Of a stretch of DNA of 64,000 nt, positions 43,880-52,955 are shown in pieces. A model generated the notes under the pieces. That model searched no databases and had not been told where the DNA came from. It worked only from the letters and a program-made list of their open reading frames with translations. Numbering within the stretch: the first letter of the stretch is position 1; each line of letters starts with the position of its first letter. The DNA comes from Pedobacter endophyticus (GTDB lineage: Bacteria; Bacteroidota; Bacteroidia; Sphingobacteriales; Sphingobacteriaceae). The DNA is taken from positions 1,426,001 through 1,490,000 of the forward strand of contig NZ_CP064939.1 in NCBI RefSeq assembly GCF_015679185.1, read 5' to 3'. The translations under genes were made by a program, and so were the position numbers.

Positions 43880-45259
43880 TTAATCTTCGATTTTCATGAA
43901 CAGATTATTCAATGATTCTGAATAGGTTGGATGGGCAAAAACGCAATATCGAATGCGGTCGTACGTAATCCCGCCTTCCATGGCCATTTCTAACACCGAC
44001 ATAATTTCGCCACCTTGAGCGGCCAGGATCGATGCACCCAAAATTTGCTTGGTGTCTGTATCTACAATGGCCTTCATAAAACCTAAAGTTTCGTTGGTTT
44101 CAATGCCCCTGGCCACTTCTGACATTGGGATTTTAGCGACCTTGATGTTTAGGTTTTTCTCTTTTGCCTCCGATTCAGAAATGCCTATCCTGCCCAACTG
44201 CGGATCGGTAAACATGCAATAGGGCATCGGTCGATCTTCGGTAGTGTAATTGGTTTTTTCGAACAGGTTGCGGTAAACGATGGTGTAATCGTTGTAAGAA
44301 ATATGCGTAAATGCGGGACCTCCCTTTACATCGCCCAATGCAAAAATGCCTTCAACGTTGGTGCGGAGTTTTTCATCGACGGTGACATACCCACGATCGT
44401 TCACCGCTACGCCGCAGTTTTGAAGCTGCAGGGCCTTGGTTTGAGGCGTTCGTCCGGTGGCAACCAAAACGTGCGAGCATTTCAGGGTACGTTTTTCATT
44501 TCCTTGTGTAATTTGAATGGTAATTTGATCGCTTTTCTCAATTTTATTGATTTTCATATCTGTTACGATCTCAATTCCTTCGTCTTCGAAAATTTTGGTC
44601 ATCGCCTCCGAAACATCTTCATCTTCGCGGCTCATAATTCTCTCCGATCTCTCCAAAATAGTCACCTGGCTACCGAAGCGACTGAACATTTGGCCAAATT
44701 CCAGGCCGATGTAATTTCCGCCTATTACAACAAGGTGTTGTGGTATTTCCTCTAAATCTAATATGGATGATGAGGTTAGGTATTCGATTTCGTTTGATCC
44801 GTCGATAGCTGGAATGGTTGGTGTTGCTCCAACATTTATGAAAATCAAATCGGCAGTCATTTTTTCTTGCGTGCCATCATTTAGCTTAACCAGCAACTCT
44901 TTTTCGCCTGTAAAACTAGCTTCTCCATGTAACAGGGTTAGACCTTCGGTGCTTTCCAATCCTTTTTCTGATGAGCCCCTGAACGATGATACAATATGGT
45001 CTTTTCTTTCTTTTATCTTTTTGAGGTTCACTTTTACCTCGCCAATTTCGATGCCCAGCGCTCCGGCTTTTCTTGCCGCATGCGCCGCCCCGGCCGAAGC
45101 TATCATTGCCTTGGTAGGCGTACAACCCACATTGATGCAGGTGCCACCAACTACGTTTTTCTCAATAATGGCTGTATTTTTTCCCGCAAGGGCGAGCTTT
45201 TTTGCAAGGGGCGTGCCGGCTTGTCCAGAACCTATTACTATCGCATCAAAATGTTTCAT
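43880..45259 (-). CDS. FAD-dependent pyridine nucleotide-disulfide oxidoreductase
   Basis: A 459-residue class I flavin disulfide reductase. FAD site IGSGQAGTPLAKKLA, redox-active Cys41/Cys46 in GGTCINVGCTPTK, NAD(P) site VVIGGNYIGLEFGQMF, second FAD motif GIFALGDVKGGPAFT and the catalytic FAHPTYSE His near the C-terminus. It resembles mercuric-reductase-like and Lpd-like proteins but lacks the extra metal-binding Cys tail of MerA. First gene of the egt operon, so a low-molecular-weight disulfide such as oxidised ergothioneine is a plausible substrate; this is inference. Confidence 0.9.
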   Translation of the reverse strand: MKHFDAIVIGSGQAGTPLAKKLALAGKNTAIIEKNVVGGTCINVGCTPTKAMIASAGAAHAARKAGALGIEIGEVKVNLKKIKERKDHIVSSFRGSSEKGLESTEGLTLLHGEASFTGEKELLVKLNDGTQEKMTADLIFINVGATPTIPAIDGSNEIEYLTSSSILDLEEIPQHLVVIGGNYIGLEFGQMFSRFGSQVTILERSERIMSREDEDVSEAMTKIFEDEGIEIVTDMKINKIEKSDQITIQITQGNEKRTLKCSHVLVATGRTPQTKALQLQNCGVAVNDRGYVTVDEKLRTNVEGIFALGDVKGGPAFTHISYNDYTIVYRNLFEKTNYTTEDRPMPYCMFTDPQLGRIGISESEAKEKNLNIKVAKIPMSEVARGIETNETLGFMKAIVDTDTKQILGASILAAQGGEIMSVLEMAMEGGITYDRIRYCVFAHPTYSESLNNLFMKIED

Positions 45260-45301
45260 GTCTTAAATTTAAGATAAAAAATTAAAAGGTTACTAAATAA
45301 C

Positions 45302-45339
45302 GCACAACCACTGCAAAGGTTTGTAGCCGCCGGTTGTGC
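45302..45339. promoter_or_regulatory. Inverted repeat between the egt operon and the GlcG/HbpS gene
   Basis: GCACAACC (45302-45309) and GGTTGTGC (45332-45339) are perfect inverted repeats in the 150-base divergent promoter region, with 22 bases between them. Could be an operator shared by both directions. Confidence 0.4.
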
Positions 45340-45409
45340 CCAATTATTTAAGCCTTTTTAAAACCATATCGCAACCAGTACGTTAGTTAAGTATACTAAT
45401 CAACAAATT

Positions 45410-45811
45410 ATGAGCTTAACATTAGAAATTGTAGAAAAACTATCGGAAGCCGCAAAGGCTAAAGCGAAGGAAATAGGTGTACCCATGAACATTGCCGTTG
45501 TAGATGAAGGTGCTAATTTGAAGGCTTTTCACCGGATGGATAATGCGTGGCTGGGCTCGATTGATATTGCCATTAAAAAAGCAAAAACGGCGAGATTTTT
45601 CGATATGAATTCTGGCGAAATCGGTAAGTTATCACAACCCGGCCAACCGTTATATAATATTGAACATTCCAACGGCGGTTTAATTACTTTTCCTGGCGGA
45701 GTTGTGTTGCAGGATGCGAGTGGAAATATTATTGGAGCCATCGGTGTTTCGGGTGGATCGGTAGATCAAGATCACGAGGTTGCAACTGCGGGTGCCAACG
45801 CGGTTCAATAG
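45410..45811 (+). CDS. GlcG/HbpS-like protein
   Basis: A 133-residue protein of the DUF336 family: helix [16 protein letters not shown] opening ([19 protein letters not shown]), strand [19 protein letters not shown], and [20 protein letters not shown] at the C-terminal core. HbpS in Streptomyces binds haem and senses redox stress, and GlcG-like proteins accompany oxidation enzymes. No signal peptide. Divergent from the egt operon over 150 bases with a shared inverted repeat; a redox-linked role is a guess. Confidence 0.87.
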   Translation: MSLTLEIVEKLSEAAKAKAKEIGVPMNIAVVDEGANLKAFHRMDNAWLGSIDIAIKKAKTARFFDMNSGEIGKLSQPGQPLYNIEHSNGGLITFPGGVVLQDASGNIIGAIGVSGGSVDQDHEVATAGANAVQ

Positions 45812-45909
45812 TTTAAAATGAGCACTGACATTATACGCATTTGATCAAATCAGTTTAAGCTATGGCAAATTATTGAGCTAAGCGGACAGATGAGTTTTAG
45901 ATGAAATAA

Positions 45910-45941
45910 AAAAGCCCTTCAATCCTGAAAGGGCTTTTTTT
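45910..45941. terminator. Intrinsic terminator, probably bidirectional
   Basis: AAAGCCCTT (45911-45919) pairs with AAGGGCTTT (45929-45937) around a nine-base loop; T-runs follow in both directions. It lies 100 bases after the GlcG/HbpS gene and 130 bases after the end of the NIPSNAP gene. Confidence 0.8.
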
Positions 45942-46066
45942 ATAGTCGTCTATCCCTATATAAGTAGGAGCTGTAAAACTAGATAATCGATTTAATATTT
46001 TGGGGGCTTGAATAAACTGAACAGAAAAATCTGCTGTTGCTTTTTTTAATGAATAAAGGCGAACAA

Positions 46067-46840
46067 TTAAATGTCTGAATAGTTTACCGGGTACAAAAAC
46101 AGCGTTACATTTTTTGAAACGTTGTTCTGATATTGCGGCAAGCCACTTATTTTTTTATACTCCGGACCGAATGCCTGCCAGTGGTTATTGCGATCGGTTT
46201 TATTATTAAAGGTGGTTAAATACATTAAATTGGGCATCTTACTTCCTGAAATTACCTGTCCGTAGAACACCGCGTTAAAATTCAGCTTTGTAAATATATC
46301 TATCTCAGCATCGTTGAACATGCCAATTTTATTTAAAGAAAGTTTTTCGGTTGCTGCTTCGTAACTTCTGAGCTCATAAACGCGTTCGGCCTTGTTCGAT
46401 GTAAGCTTGGGCCATTCGGGAGTTGGCATACCATCAAATGCCTTTAGCAAAGTCGACTCCATTCTGACATAGGGTGCCTTATCGAAGGATGCATCGAGGT
46501 AATCTTTACCTGCGGCCAGGTATTGCTGATCGGCCATTAACGCTTGCTCAAGTTTCAGGTATCGATCGATACTCTTGAAAGGAATAAAAACATAGATCAG
46601 CTGATCTGCGGTATCTTTCTCAACCGGCTTAAAAACGCCAACATGGTCGATGCCAAACCGGTGTAGCGCAGGGAGATAAGCATCTTTTAAATAGCTATCT
46701 ACGGTAGCCTCCTGAGCTGCGCTTTTTAAATGGTAAACCTTGATTTGGTAATAATAAGGAGATTTTGCAGCAAATACATTCACATTTGCGAAAACAAAAA
46801 ACGCCAGTGCAAAAGACAATTTGGTTAGGAAAGATTTCAA
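46067..46840 (-). CDS. Exported NIPSNAP-family protein
   Basis: A 257-residue protein with a signal peptide (LTKLSFALAFFVFANVNVFA) and two ferredoxin-like NIPSNAP/dimeric barrel halves: YYYQIKVYHLKSAAQEATV and RVYELRSYEAATEKLSL near residue 140. The second half carries the family's better known motif and ends MYLTTFNNKTDRNNHWQAFG (approximately). Exported NIPSNAP proteins are common in Bacteroidota but their function is unknown. Single gene ending near a bidirectional terminator; a long repeat-bearing gap lies upstream. Confidence 0.86.
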   Translation of the reverse strand: MKSFLTKLSFALAFFVFANVNVFAAKSPYYYQIKVYHLKSAAQEATVDSYLKDAYLPALHRFGIDHVGVFKPVEKDTADQLIYVFIPFKSIDRYLKLEQALMADQQYLAAGKDYLDASFDKAPYVRMESTLLKAFDGMPTPEWPKLTSNKAERVYELRSYEAATEKLSLNKIGMFNDAEIDIFTKLNFNAVFYGQVISGSKMPNLMYLTTFNNKTDRNNHWQAFGPEYKKISGLPQYQNNVSKNVTLFLYPVNYSDI

Positions 46841-47202
46841 AATTAGGATGATTTAAAAGTTAATGGTTCAGGTGATTAATTGTTATCAAATTTATGATTT
46901 TCTTTGTGAAAAAAAATTCCGTCGGTTGAAAGCTGATGTCGAAGTTAAGCACGACGCTTGTCGGTCTGAGCGGAGTCGAAGACTTTTTTATAGGATAAAT
47001 CTTTAAACTTCTGCCCTTCGACTCCGCTCATGGTGACAATGCTTCTTAGTTTTATCGTTAACTAAATGGCATTGGATTGAAGCCGACCGCAATGAATGGA
47101 TGACAAACCAACATATCAAAATGGATGTATCAATTAAGATTGCTTCACTCCATCGCAAAGCCTATTTCTTCGTTCGCAATGACGGACAAGATTAATTGAC
47201 TA
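46841..47202. repeat. Intergenic region with inverted-repeat element, copy D
   Basis: 46935-47073 is a shorter relative of the terminal-inverted-repeat element: GATGTCGAAGTTAAGC on the left, GTTAACTAAATGGCATT on the right, and GCGGAGTCGAAGACTTTTTT inside. Its ends have drifted from the perfect copies. Elsewhere in the gap I see TTGCTTCACTCCATCGC-type words but no gene. Confidence 0.6.
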
Positions 47203-48090
47203 TCACTCCACCCCTTTCGCATTTGTGGCGATGGTGTATAGCGATTTGGAGGCCGTAATAAATAAAATGTTTTTATTCTTTCCGCCGAAGCAAATGTTTC
47301 CGCACCAATTTTCGGGCACTTCAATATGACCAATTTGTTCACCCGTTGGTTTGTAAATATTTACTCCCTTACCGGTTACATAAATATTGCCGTTGCTATC
47401 GAGCGTCATACCATCGGAATTTTGGTTAAGAACGACTTGTTTTTGACCCAGGGAAGCATCTGAGTTGATGGGGTAACGATAGGTTTTATTGGCATTCATA
47501 TCTGCAACGTACAGAAACTTACCATCGGGCGTGCCCACAATTCCGTTTGGTTTCAACAAGTCGTCGGCAACAATTGTGGCTTGCTTTTTTCCCTTTGGAA
47601 GATAGTAAACTCTTTGTTTTTCAATTTCGGGTTTTTGCCTTGTCCAGTAATCGCGTTGATAGTACGGGTCGGTAAAGTAGATGCCACCTTTGGCGTCTAT
47701 CCAGATATCATTTGGGCCGTTTACCTTTTTTCCTTCAAAATCAGAAAATAGAACGGTTGCCTTTTTGTTTTTGTCGATAGACCATATTTGATTGTTTTCG
47801 TCGGCGCACACAATCAGGTTTCCTTTTTTATCGAAGTAAGTGCCGTTTGCTCTTCCAGATTTTTCCATGTATAGCGTCAACTTTCCATTGGTATCGTACT
47901 TCCAGATTTTATCATTGGGCTGATCGGTAAAGAATACATTTCCTTTTTTATCAACCGAAGCGCCCTCAGCAAATGCAAATTGCGATGATACAAGCTTTAA
48001 ACTGTCTTGAACAAAGATTGTATTGGTCGATTGAGCGAATGAAGAAAGTGAAAGTGAGCATAAAATTGTGAAGAAAAAATGTGTTTTCAT
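47203..48090 (-). CDS. SMP-30/gluconolactonase-family beta propeller
   Basis: A 295-residue exported six-bladed beta propeller. Signal peptide HFFFTILCSLSLSSFAQ. Blade motifs with the calcium-binding residues: FAEGASVDKKGNVFFTDQ, GPNDIWIDAKGGIYFTDP, KPNGIVGTPDGKFLYVAD and GMTLDSNGNIYVTGKG. Family members hydrolyse sugar lactones or similar esters; substrate here is unknown. It is a single gene. The repeat array starts 67 bases before its start codon. Confidence 0.9.
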   Translation of the reverse strand: MKTHFFFTILCSLSLSSFAQSTNTIFVQDSLKLVSSQFAFAEGASVDKKGNVFFTDQPNDKIWKYDTNGKLTLYMEKSGRANGTYFDKKGNLIVCADENNQIWSIDKNKKATVLFSDFEGKKVNGPNDIWIDAKGGIYFTDPYYQRDYWTRQKPEIEKQRVYYLPKGKKQATIVADDLLKPNGIVGTPDGKFLYVADMNANKTYRYPINSDASLGQKQVVLNQNSDGMTLDSNGNIYVTGKGVNIYKPTGEQIGHIEVPENWCGNICFGGKNKNILFITASKSLYTIATNAKGVE

Positions 48091-48156
48091 GGGTTGAAAT
48101 TAGCGAATGCAAAATGGGGATAATGTTTTGGATTGCAGGTAAAAATGTTGTTTGGT

Positions 48157-48704
48157 CCGTCGGTTGAAACCGACGGCAATGCAGACTCGAAACCGAGGAC
48201 AATGAGGGATTGGCAAGCTGCATTTAAACAATCAAGCTTTTATCATCCGTTGGTTGAAACCGACGGCAAATGCACACTTCAAACCGATGGCAATGAGGGA
48301 CTGGCGAGCTGCATTTCAAACAATCAAACTTTTATCATCCGTCGGTTGAAACCGACGGCAAATGCACACTTGAAACCGACAGCACGAGGGATTGGCAAGC
48401 TGCATTTAGACAATCAAACTTTTATCATCCGTTGGTTGAAACCGACGGCAAATGCACACTTCAAACCGAGGACAATGAGGGATTGGCGAGCTGCATTTAA
48501 ACAATCAAACTTTTATTATCCGTCGGTTGAAACCGACGGCAAATGCACACTTGAAACCGACGACAATGAGGGATTGGCAAGCTGCATTTCAACCAATCAA
48601 ACTTTTATCATCCGTCGGTTGAAACCGACGGCAATGCACACTTGAAACCGACAGCACGAGGGATTGGCACATCGCTTTTCATTGCCGTTGGCTTCAGCCA
48701 ACGG
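48157..48704. repeat. Tandem array, six 90-92 bp units with palindromic heads
   Basis: Units start at 48157, 48247, 48339, 48429, 48520 and 48612. Each begins with a near-perfect palindrome CCGTCGGTTGAAACCGACGG (or CCGTTGGTT) and continues GCAAATGCACACTT, GAGGGATTGGCAAGCTGCAT and CAATCAAACTTTTATCAT. The last unit ends with CCGTTGGCTTCAGCCAACGG at 48685-48704. Units are much alike throughout, so they are not CRISPR repeats with unique spacers. A long open frame crossing the array changes frame relative to the units and is not a protein. Confidence 0.9.
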
Positions 48705-48745
48705 GCTAAGGCAACTGGCTAATAATGGGCTAAGGCAACAGGTAA

Positions 48746-50506
48746 TCAACTTACCCGCTTCCCTTTTAATAACAAATCAAGCGCTTCGTTTAATGTTCCA
48801 GCTTTTTGCACCTCGCCCTCATTTACGAAATAAATTTCGTCGGCATTTTCAATAGTATTTAGTCGATGCGCAATAATTACCAGCGTTGTTTCTTTTGATA
48901 CTTTACTCAAAATACTGCCTAACAACTGCTCGGTTATGGTATCGATATTTGCAGTGGCCTCATCCAGAATCAGCAATTCGGGGTTTCGTAAAACTGCTCG
49001 CATAAAAGCAATCAACTGCTTTTGCCCCAAACTGATGCTATCGGCGCCTGAGGTAATCTGCGTATTTAATCCCTCATCAAAAATGGCCAAAAGGGCATCA
49101 AGATTTGCGTCCTGAATAATTTTCTTCAATTGCTCGTCGCTTACCTCCCTGTATTTACTGTTGCCATACAAAATATTGTCTTTCACCGTTCCGGTAAAAA
49201 GGAAAGGTTCTTGCAAAATGAACCCGATTTTTTGTGTTCGTTCTTCGGCAGTAAACGACCGAATATCTTTACCGTTGAGCAACACCGTTCCCTTGGTGGC
49301 ATCGTACAACCGCGAAATTAAAGAGGCCGTTGTGGTTTTGCCGCCACCTGTGGGACCAATTAAGGCATAAGTTTTTCCTTTTTCAAACTTCAGATTAATA
49401 TTATGCAAAATTTCTTTCGAGTCATCGTAGGCAAAATGAACGTTCTTAAATTCTAACAAAGCATCAGAGGTAACGGCTTTATCTGCGGGAACCTGGGCGA
49501 GATTATTTTCTAACAAAAGAATTTGCGAAATTCTGTCCCAACCGGCCATAGCCACCTGAAAACTTGTCCACAGTGCGGCCAATTGCCTTAACGGATTATA
49601 AAAATTAGTACAGTAAGAAATGTAGCTTACCAGTAATCCGATTGAAAAATTACCGATTGAAATCAGGTAAATACCGAAAAGCAATACAATTAACTGGGCT
49701 GCACTTGAAAGTAGGCCATAAACGGGCACAAAAATGTTATTTGCCAACCCGGCGCCAATTGCTGTTTTGTAATTTTGCAGGTTGGCCTCATTAAAGCGCT
49801 TTCTGAAATAATCGCGTCTGTTAAAGGCAATAATCACTTTAAAGTTGTTGAGGCTTTCCTGAATTTCGGCACTCATCCCGCCTACGCTCCGTAGGTTTTT
49901 TGCATTTTTGGCCTTAATCCAAGGTGATAAGGCAACTGTAAAAAGCACAATGACAACGGCCGGAGAAAGTGCTGCAGCGCCGAGCTCGAAATTGATAGAT
50001 AAAAGGAAAAAGCCGGCGCCGATCATGGTTACGATGCTGCCTATAAACTGCATTAGCGATTGCGAGAAAAACTGATTGAGCTTGTCCGTGTCGTTATTTA
50101 CCCTCGATATTAAGTCGCCTGCCTTGTTTTGGTTGAAAAATGAAACCGGCAACTCCTGCAGTTTATTAAAGATCGCGTTCCGTAACGTGTAAAGCATCCT
50201 TTGCCCAATGCTCCCCATTAACTTGGTTTGCAAATAGCCTGTAACCATGGCCACCATGTACATGGCCAAAAGGATTGCGCCGAATACCAATACACCATGA
50301 AATTGCTTGGTGCGGATGTAAGTATCGATGGTATGGCCAATTAAAAGCGGCCCAAGTAACAGCAGGCCCGAGTTTAATAAAATAGCAATTAGTGCCAGCC
50401 AAAGGTTTTTCCTTTCGTTGGATATGAGCTGCAGCAATCTTTTAAGCGCTTTGTAGGTCGATTGCTTTTCACGCTGCTGATTTAGCTCGTTAAGATTGTA
50501 ATTCAT
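48746..50506 (-). CDS. ABC exporter half-transporter with catalytic ATP site
   Basis: A 586-residue ABC exporter subunit. Six membrane helices occupy the first 320 residues; the nucleotide-binding domain has Walker A GPTGGGKTTTASLISRL, Walker B LLILDEATANID with the catalytic Glu, and the H-loop IAHRLN. Its signature is degenerate (SLGQKQLIAF instead of LSGGQ). It overlaps the partner gene by 17 bases. ATG at 50506 is preferred over an upstream in-frame Met at 50545 that lies inside the partner frame. Together the two form a heterodimeric exporter of the TM287/288 or TmrAB kind; substrate unknown. Confidence 0.9.
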   Translation of the reverse strand: MNYNLNELNQQREKQSTYKALKRLLQLISNERKNLWLALIAILLNSGLLLLGPLLIGHTIDTYIRTKQFHGVLVFGAILLAMYMVAMVTGYLQTKLMGSIGQRMLYTLRNAIFNKLQELPVSFFNQNKAGDLISRVNNDTDKLNQFFSQSLMQFIGSIVTMIGAGFFLLSINFELGAAALSPAVVIVLFTVALSPWIKAKNAKNLRSVGGMSAEIQESLNNFKVIIAFNRRDYFRKRFNEANLQNYKTAIGAGLANNIFVPVYGLLSSAAQLIVLLFGIYLISIGNFSIGLLVSYISYCTNFYNPLRQLAALWTSFQVAMAGWDRISQILLLENNLAQVPADKAVTSDALLEFKNVHFAYDDSKEILHNINLKFEKGKTYALIGPTGGGKTTTASLISRLYDATKGTVLLNGKDIRSFTAEERTQKIGFILQEPFLFTGTVKDNILYGNSKYREVSDEQLKKIIQDANLDALLAIFDEGLNTQITSGADSISLGQKQLIAFMRAVLRNPELLILDEATANIDTITEQLLGSILSKVSKETTLVIIAHRLNTIENADEIYFVNEGEVQKAGTLNEALDLLLKGKRVS

Positions 50507-52226
50507 AATTGCTGGTGCTCTGTTGTGAATTATAAATTTGAACATACTCAGGACTGCTTTTTAACAGCTCGTGATGTGTGCCTGAAGCGATAACTTCGCC
50601 CTGCATTAAAAGAATAACCTGATCATAATTTTCAACAGACGCTATTTTTTGGGTAACGGATATTAGGGTGAGGTTGGGATAATTTTTTTGGATATTGTCC
50701 ACAATCCGTTTTTCGGTATTGGTATCAACCCGGGCGGTAAAATCATCGAGCAAAAGGATTTTCGGGTTCAAGGCCAGCGCTCTGGCGAGCATAATGCGTT
50801 GTTTTTGTCCACCCGACAAACTATTTCCGCGTTCGGAGATGATCGTATTTAATTTCCCGGGGAGGTGATCCACAAAGTCTTTAAGCTCGGCAGTTTGAAT
50901 GGCCTTTGCTAAAGATTCATCGGTTACGGTATCGCTAAAGGCAATGTTCTCTCTGATGCTCATATTGAACATAATGCTATCCTGGAAAACGAAACCCACC
51001 TGTTTATGAAAATCCTCTTGTATGTATTTGTTTATTTCTTCTCCATCAAAAAGGACCTGCCCTTCATTAGATGCGATCAATCCGGTTAAAATGTAAAGCA
51101 GTTGAGTTTTCCCTGCTGCCGTTGGGCCGATTATTGCCGTTTTTGAACCTGCACGAGCTGAAAAGGAAACATGTTTCAAAATGGGTTTCTGGCCGATTGT
51201 AAGTGAAATATTTTCGGCCTCTACGTTTCCTGATAATTGATTGCTGAGCGTACCGGGATGCTTAACCTCCGGTGCGTTTAAAACACTTTCGATGCGTTGG
51301 TAAGAGGCAGTTGCCTGCGCAATAACGTTGCTCATAAACCCAATAACCAAAATCGGGAAGATAATTAATGCCAAATAACTGTTAAATGCTGCAAACTCGC
51401 CCAGCGTCATGCTATCGGTAATTACAAAGTGACCGCCGAGCACCAAAATGGTTAATCCGGATAAGTTTGCCACGAAAACTATAATCGGAATGAGACCCGC
51501 AAACAAGCGAAGGATGGACAAGCCTAAATCTCTGGCTTTTGCGTTGGCATCGAGAAATTTATTGTATTCGAGCTGCTGCGAATTGATTACACGTATGAGC
51601 GCCGAACCCAAAATGCTTTCGCTGATTACCTTGTTTAACCAGTCGATTACTTCGCGACTTTTTATAAAAAGCACCCTCACTTTCTTTAATACGAAGAAAA
51701 ACGCTCCGCCAATAATCGGCACGATAGCGATAACGCAAAGCGCTAATTTCCAGTTGATGATTAACAACAGGATGCTTGCACCTATTATTAAGAATATGGA
51801 TGAAGCGAGCGATACAATGGCCTGTGAAACGAACATTTTTATCGAATCGGCATCGGAAGTTAGGTTTGTGAGCAAACGCGATGGATTTGCCTGAACGACG
51901 TAGGCGTGGCTTTGACGCGAAATTTGATCTGACAATCTCGTTCTCAAATCTCTTGCAACCCGCTCTGAGGCGTAGGTTTGTACAATGCTTTGCAGATAGG
52001 TGAAAATAAATACAAGCACAATGGCCAGGGCGAATTGGTTGAGCGTGCTTTGCAAATTAAACGTTTTGTTGGTGTAAGAATCGATGCCATTTGCAATAAT
52101 TTTCGGCAACAATAAATTAATTCCATTGCTTAATAAGGCAAATAAAATCAGCAGGAAAATTAAGCCTCGGTATGATGCAAGCAAACTAAAAACGCTTGGT
52201 TTTTTAGCTTCTTTTGGTTTTGCCAT
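50490..52226 (-). CDS. ABC exporter half-transporter with degenerate Walker B
   Basis: A 578-residue partner subunit. The membrane domain covers about 15-320 and the nucleotide-binding domain about 340-570: Walker A GPTAAGKTQLLYILTG, canonical signature SLSGGQKQRIMLARAL, and Walker B ILLLDDFTARVD where the catalytic Glu is Asp. Combined with the non-canonical signature of the partner, one composite site is intact (partner Walker motifs with this LSGGQ) and one is degenerate. This is the usual asymmetry of heterodimeric exporters. First gene of the pair; drug or lipid export is possible but not shown. Confidence 0.9.
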   Translation of the reverse strand: MAKPKEAKKPSVFSLLASYRGLIFLLILFALLSNGINLLLPKIIANGIDSYTNKTFNLQSTLNQFALAIVLVFIFTYLQSIVQTYASERVARDLRTRLSDQISRQSHAYVVQANPSRLLTNLTSDADSIKMFVSQAIVSLASSIFLIIGASILLLIINWKLALCVIAIVPIIGGAFFFVLKKVRVLFIKSREVIDWLNKVISESILGSALIRVINSQQLEYNKFLDANAKARDLGLSILRLFAGLIPIIVFVANLSGLTILVLGGHFVITDSMTLGEFAAFNSYLALIIFPILVIGFMSNVIAQATASYQRIESVLNAPEVKHPGTLSNQLSGNVEAENISLTIGQKPILKHVSFSARAGSKTAIIGPTAAGKTQLLYILTGLIASNEGQVLFDGEEINKYIQEDFHKQVGFVFQDSIMFNMSIRENIAFSDTVTDESLAKAIQTAELKDFVDHLPGKLNTIISERGNSLSGGQKQRIMLARALALNPKILLLDDFTARVDTNTEKRIVDNIQKNYPNLTLISVTQKIASVENYDQVILLMQGEVIASGTHHELLKSSPEYVQIYNSQQSTSNYELQS

Positions 52227-52955
52227 TTTACGGTATGAACTTTATGAGATTCAAATTTAACCCATTTATTTTAATAGTAATCCCAGTTCGATTATTATTT
52301 AAGTAAAAAGGTTAATTAATCCCGCTACCAAACCACCGCGTCTTTCCTACGCCCGCCTGAGCGGACGGGCAGGCAGGTGGTCCTGTACGTACGGGATTAA
52401 TGCCTTTCGCTGTTTCGTTGCATTAAGATCCCCAGTCGAGCTACCAATGACAGAATAAGAAAGATCGTCATTGCGAGGCACGAAGCAATCTCATTTCGTA
52501 AAATCAGATTGCTTCAGCTCGCACAAACCAGGCCTCGCAATGACGATTCGCCGAAAAAACCTGTCATCCCAACTCCTTTGTTTTTGCAAAACTAAACGCT
52601 GAGGATGGCGACCGGTCATGTAAATAGCAGATACAATCTACAATAAGGGTCTTTTATCAATCGAACTCAGGTTAGTAGGTTGTTTTGTTTGTTTTTGACA
52701 TTGATTGTGCTGAAGGCAGGCTGGTAGGCACGCTGCTAAACAACCATTTGTTTTTAAACGGGATGGCAGCGGTATCCTTTTTTGTTTCGGTCGCTCTCAT
52801 TTAGCAACAACACTTACAAAAAAGATTTAGCGTACAGCCCGGCTGCTTGCTCCGATGGAATACTGCAGCACCTTTCCAAATTATAAAAGCCGATTTGCGG
52901 GCAAACATTGCTACCTTTGCAGCAAAACCATTGAAGAAAATGGTTGACCCATATT
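52227..52955. repeat. Intergenic region with composite repeats (729 bp)
   Basis: 52373-52432 matches the reverse complement of 24459-24522 (GGTGGTCCTGTACGTACGG and GGATTAATGC words). 52466-52617 matches the reverse complement of 15082-15297. The CvfB-like gene promoter is probably at the right end (TACCTTTG at 52912-52919). No gene. Confidence 0.7.

Noticed and set aside
48133..48645. 170-codon frame over the tandem array
   Set aside because: Units of 90, 91 and 92 bases shift the frame, so the peptide repeats in different frames; a property of the repeat, not selection.
48157..48704. CRISPR array
   Set aside because: The segments between the palindromic heads are nearly identical rather than unique, and no cas genes occur.
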